A stretch of DNA of 64,000 nucleotides from Strigops habroptila. Taxonomy: Eukaryota > Chordata > Aves > Psittaciformes > Psittacidae. The stretch is taken from assembly GCF_004027225.2 (NCBI RefSeq), contig NC_044302.2:37980949-38044948 (forward strand), written 5' to 3'. The translations under genes were made by a program, and so were the position numbers. Below the pieces are notes generated by a model, which was given only the letters and a program-made list of their open reading frames with translations, searched no databases and was not told the origin of the DNA. Positions 60,706 to 64,000 of this stretch are shown one piece after another (positions within the stretch are counted from its first letter, which is position 1; every line of letters begins with the position of its first letter).

Positions 60706-61451
60706 GGGACCGGATGGGGGGAGGAAGGGTGTCAATTTGCATGCAGTTGAGGCTAATATGCTCTTTCCTTGTCTCTTCATGTGAGTTAATGATGAAGAGG
60801 TAGAGCAAGAGATGAAAATGTCCCAAAGGCAACAGAGAACTATGGACAATGATTTTCAGGGCAATGAAGGAGCTGAGGAGCAGGACATTTGAAGTGAATC
60901 ATGGCTGTACTTCAGAAAACAGATGTGGAGGTAGCTCACAGTGCAGCTGAAATTCCTTTCCACCCATTTTAGCCACACACAGCATATGACAGCTGGTCTG
61001 CCAAGTCCCATAGATGTTTGGGAAATTTTCAGCTTCAAAAGTTGCACAATGATGTATATTGTGTAAAGTGGAGGGTAGGCAGTGTTCACAGTCCACAAGA
61101 TCTTTTTGAAGCTTTCCCCAGCAAGGCTCAAGTCCTCTTCTGAACACGAGAAGTTGTAGATTCCTTTCATCTCTTGGTTTGTTCATACGGCTTAAGAGAA
61201 TTGGAAAGCAAACAATGCAGACCTATTTCTCGCCCACTTTGGAAAGTTTCCACAAAACTTCTGTCTGAAGTTGAGAGCACAGGATTTATAGCTACATAGC
61301 AGTTTAACAACCGTACTGTGAAGCCACATTATTTTCTGGGGAGCAAGTCTGACGGAGAGCCACCAAACTGAGGGCTATTGGCTTAATGTATTCATTATTC
61401 CCACGAAATTGGAGAATCAAGATGGTCCAGGCTAAATATGACTATACAATG

Positions 61452-61592
61452 CTCCATTCCTGGCAGTGTTCAAGGCCAGGCTGGACAGAGTCTTGGGTGA
61501 CGTACTCTACTGTAAGGCATCCCTGCTCATGGCAGGGGGATTGGAACTAGATGATCTTAAGGTCCTTTCCAACCCTAACTATTCTATGATTC
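61452..61592 (+). mobile_element. CR1 3' terminus (about 140 bp)
   Basis: The terminal CR1 block runs from a 'TGTTCAAGGCCAGGCTGGAC' word to 'ACTATTCTATGATTCT'. Its 'GATCTTAAGGTCCTTTCCAACCC' segment is nearly identical to the matching part of the 34801 element, so the two are of one subfamily or close ones. It is strongly 5' truncated. Confidence 0.9.
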
Positions 61593-63384
61593 TTCCACTC
61601 CATAAGGAGACATATCAGCTGCATTTATGCTATATGATTTGAAACTAAGAGGAACTGCCACAAGTCTACACTTTCAGGCAGTTTACAAAACATATACTAT
61701 TTTAAATACCGTGAAAAATCGCATCTGTATAAAGTGTAGCCTTCAAACTCATGGGGCTCACCAGCACACCCACCTCATGGCAGAATAAGAAATAATACAG
61801 CAACAAATAATGAAAAGTCAATAGAGGAAAATGCATCAAAACATGGAAATGTAGCGGTCCTGACCATCCTCAGCTGAAGTTCCATGTGCTTTGCAAAGGG
61901 TTTCCTTTGTGAAAGGGAATTTGTACTTCCGTAGATTTTAATATATGTAATTGAATTTGTCCCTTTGCCAAGAATCCAGCTAAAGAGGTCTTTTTAGCAA
62001 AAATGAAAGGGAGCATAACTTTAAAAGCAAACCTTTAAAGATATATGCAGCTTTCTTGGCATCATTTGTTTTCCCTGAATAACCTTTATTTTCACTATAA
62101 ATTACCCCTCTGACTTCACAAATGGTGACTATCACAGAGTGGAGGTGAATTGAGGAATTATGCACACCCAGCTGCTATGTTAATTGTGTGCTGTTTGTTC
62201 AACAGCATTAGGAATATAAAACCCTCCACACTAGTTCTATGAAAGCCTTTAAAATAACAACACTTGTGTAAAACTTAAGGTCTGAGTATTCTGTGTTTAT
62301 GAGTAACTGGATATTACCACATTAAAATCATTACTAACCCAGTGTCTGAATATTTGTTCTGAATCTTGTCAATACTCTAATGTCAGTAGTCTTGGAAACT
62401 ACACATCTGCCACAGGATTAATTACACACATAAAACATTATCATTGCCCTACATCTCCTATGAGGTAGTGAGGCTGCAGAATGATTAATGGTTCTGTATA
62501 ACATATGAAGGAATAAATGTAAATGTTACCCAGTGGATAAAAAGATCTGTTCCTGACTCATATTAGAACCTGTTGAAGGACCTTACTGGTGCAATAATAT
62601 TCTTTAAGGTCTGCAAGCAATGTTAAAAAAGAAACTAACTGATAAAATCTGCTGAAATTGCTATACAATTGAGAAGATTCCTATCTTTCATCGCATTTTG
62701 AATTATTTTATACATGGAGAGTGTATGTGTGCTCACAGGTATACGGGCATATTAAACAGGTTCCATATTTGGTGAGCCACCTTTCCTGCTTACTGCAAAC
62801 AGTGGTGGTGCTTCTTTGTCCAGTGTTAGATCTAGGGTAATAGAAACTTCCGAATTTTAACTTAACGTCTGTCTTCAGGCACAACGGGGAGAAAATATTT
62901 CCTTTTTATAATACATTAGGGAGGCATAGGTTCAGTTGTGACATAAAAGAGGGAAAACTGAAGGAAATATTTCAAAGACAGTCCATTGTTTACAATTAAA
63001 ATTAACAGAGCAAAGTTCAAAGGTGACATACCAGTATGCAATTAAGGCCATGGGCAGACCCAAGAAAGCAATTAGGTGAGAATTATAACAAATGTAAACT
63101 GGAGCTAATCTATTGATCATGTCACCTCTTCACGGTTCGTTATTTCTTTAGACATCCTTTAATAAAGACCCCAAGTGGTCCTCTGTAACTTTATCACTGG
63201 AATCTGAAATACTACATTACAAAGGCTGAGCCCTTTGTTCATCCCAAACCATTTGTTTCTGTTCCATCTAATTCACACTTCCTTCCTTTGGAGGTTCACA
63301 TCCTAATTTGGGATGTGGGCTGCAGCTAATCATTGACAATGCAAAGATGTTTGCCTTCAGACTTTTCGTTTTTTTTTTTTTTTA
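61593..63384. other. Intergenic, no gene seen
   Basis: No repeat family or gene recognised. A T-rich run (about 63370-63383) abuts the next CR1. Confidence 0.6.
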
Positions 63385-63660
63385 GCTAAAAGAGAGGAGA
63401 TTCAGGCTGGATGTGGGGAAGAAATTTTTTACAATGATAGTGGTAAAATACTGGCACAGGTTGCCCAAAGAGGTGGTGATGCGCCATCCCTGGAGGCATT
63501 CAAGCCCAGGCTGGATGTGGTTCTGGGCAACCTGATCTAGTTGAAGATGTCCCTGCTCATTGCAAGGAGGTTGGACTAGATGACCTTTGAAGGTCCCTTC
63601 CAACCCAAACTATTCTATGATTCTATGATTCTATGATTCTATGATTCTACGATTCTATGA
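63385..63660 (+). mobile_element. CR1 3' end with expanded octamer tail
   Basis: About 275 bp: the block beginning 'AGAGAGGAGATTCAGGCTGG', then 'TGGTTCTGGGCAACCTGATC', 'TTGGACTAGATGACCT' and 'CCCTTCCAACCCAAAC'. It ends in six ATTCTATG units (63612-63659), the fifth with a T to C change. Live CR1 copies usually show two to four such units, as I remember. Confidence 0.92.
63612..63659. repeat. (ATTCTATG)6 CR1 tail microsatellite
   Basis: Six tandem octamers, five perfect and one reading ATTCTACG. This is the 3'-end repeat of the CR1 element, here expanded. Confidence 0.95.
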
Positions 63661-64000
63661 ACATGTTCATCAGTCAATTAAATCTCAGACTGATATTGTA
63701 ATTTACACCCACATTGATATAAAATTATATGCCCTTATTCCCAAGTGGGACACAATGTGTATATAAGCCAGCAAGCAGGAGTCTGCAGGGTGCACATCAC
63801 AGAGGTAATTGCAGTGAAGACAGAGGCAATTGAGACTGACTGATGACATGGTAGAATAAGGAACCAAACATTTCTTCTGAGCGGATGCTGTGATGCCATA
63901 ACTTGAGGCATTGCTTGCCTTGTGAATTAAAGCAAAACATCAGTAAGGTTGCCAGTGATCTTTTGCAAGCAGCAGCAGGCTATCTGCTGGTTCAAATGGG
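63661..64000. other. Intergenic, no gene seen
   Basis: Nothing recognised to the end of the window. Confidence 0.55.

Larger units (their letters stand above)
53351..61451. other. Intergenic, no gene seen
   Basis: Long AT-rich stretch. A diverged copy of the 2608-2679 palindrome lies at about 56583-56630, a GTT run at 56946-56960 and a T17 run at 60689-60705. The part at 54400-54780 is AT-rich with ATGCAT and TTAAT words and could be conserved. No gene is recognised. Confidence 0.55.

Noticed and set aside
1..64000. CRISPR arrays, insertion sequences, operons, endogenous retroviral LTRs
   Set aside because: No regularly spaced direct repeats, no transposase or integrase frames, no paired LTRs and no gag-pol-like frames were seen. 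The only retroelements recognised are CR1/L3-type LINEs.

Overview
The window looks like vertebrate, most probably avian, genomic DNA. It has a spliced gene with GT-AG introns, no operons, many CR1-type LINE fragments, and CR1 tails ending in the octamer ATTCTATG that is typical of birds (turtles and crocodilians also carry CR1). Positions 1-8307 hold the 3' part of one gene on the + strand, recognised as ZNF608, a C2H2 zinc-finger nuclear protein related to Drosophila scribbler/brakeless. ZNF608 lies on chromosome Z in chicken, so a Z-linked origin is plausible but is inference. 

Layout. Six coding exon segments can be joined (1-2045, 3758-4175, 4735-4907, 5816-5969, 7229-7310, 8301-8307). 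All junctions keep the reading frame and all introns have GT-AG ends, giving about 958 C-terminal residues. The 3' UTR runs from 8308 to about 9315 and ends with two overlapping AATAAA signals. It also holds an early AATAAA overlapped by a Pumilio-type motif. 

From about 9320 to 64000 I find no host protein-coding gene. This is a gene desert, which agrees with the large desert known downstream of ZNF608 in other vertebrates. It holds: a nearly full-length but dead CR1 on the - strand (34801 to about 39150) with recognisable ORF1 and ORF2; an ancient CR1/L3-like copy beside it (39265 to about 40200, +); at least seven further CR1 fragments (about 21280-22045 -, 22275-22625 -, 24436-24872 +, 28505-29240 +, 41095-41680 +, 53160-53350 +, 61452-61592 + and 63385-63660 +); several simple repeats, including a purine tract of about 280 bp at 50034-50314; three GC-rich islets; and AT-rich stretches that could be conserved enhancers. 

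I found no undescribed multi-gene system. The observations most worth checking are local: a possible intronic polyadenylation isoform of ZNF608, a last intron that changes only the final residue, perfect hairpins at 7094-7125 and 40508-40540, a long compound palindrome at 2608-2679 with a diverged relative at about 56583, and the lesions of the CR1. No search or alignment was run. Family assignments rest on recognition of the translated or nucleotide pattern.
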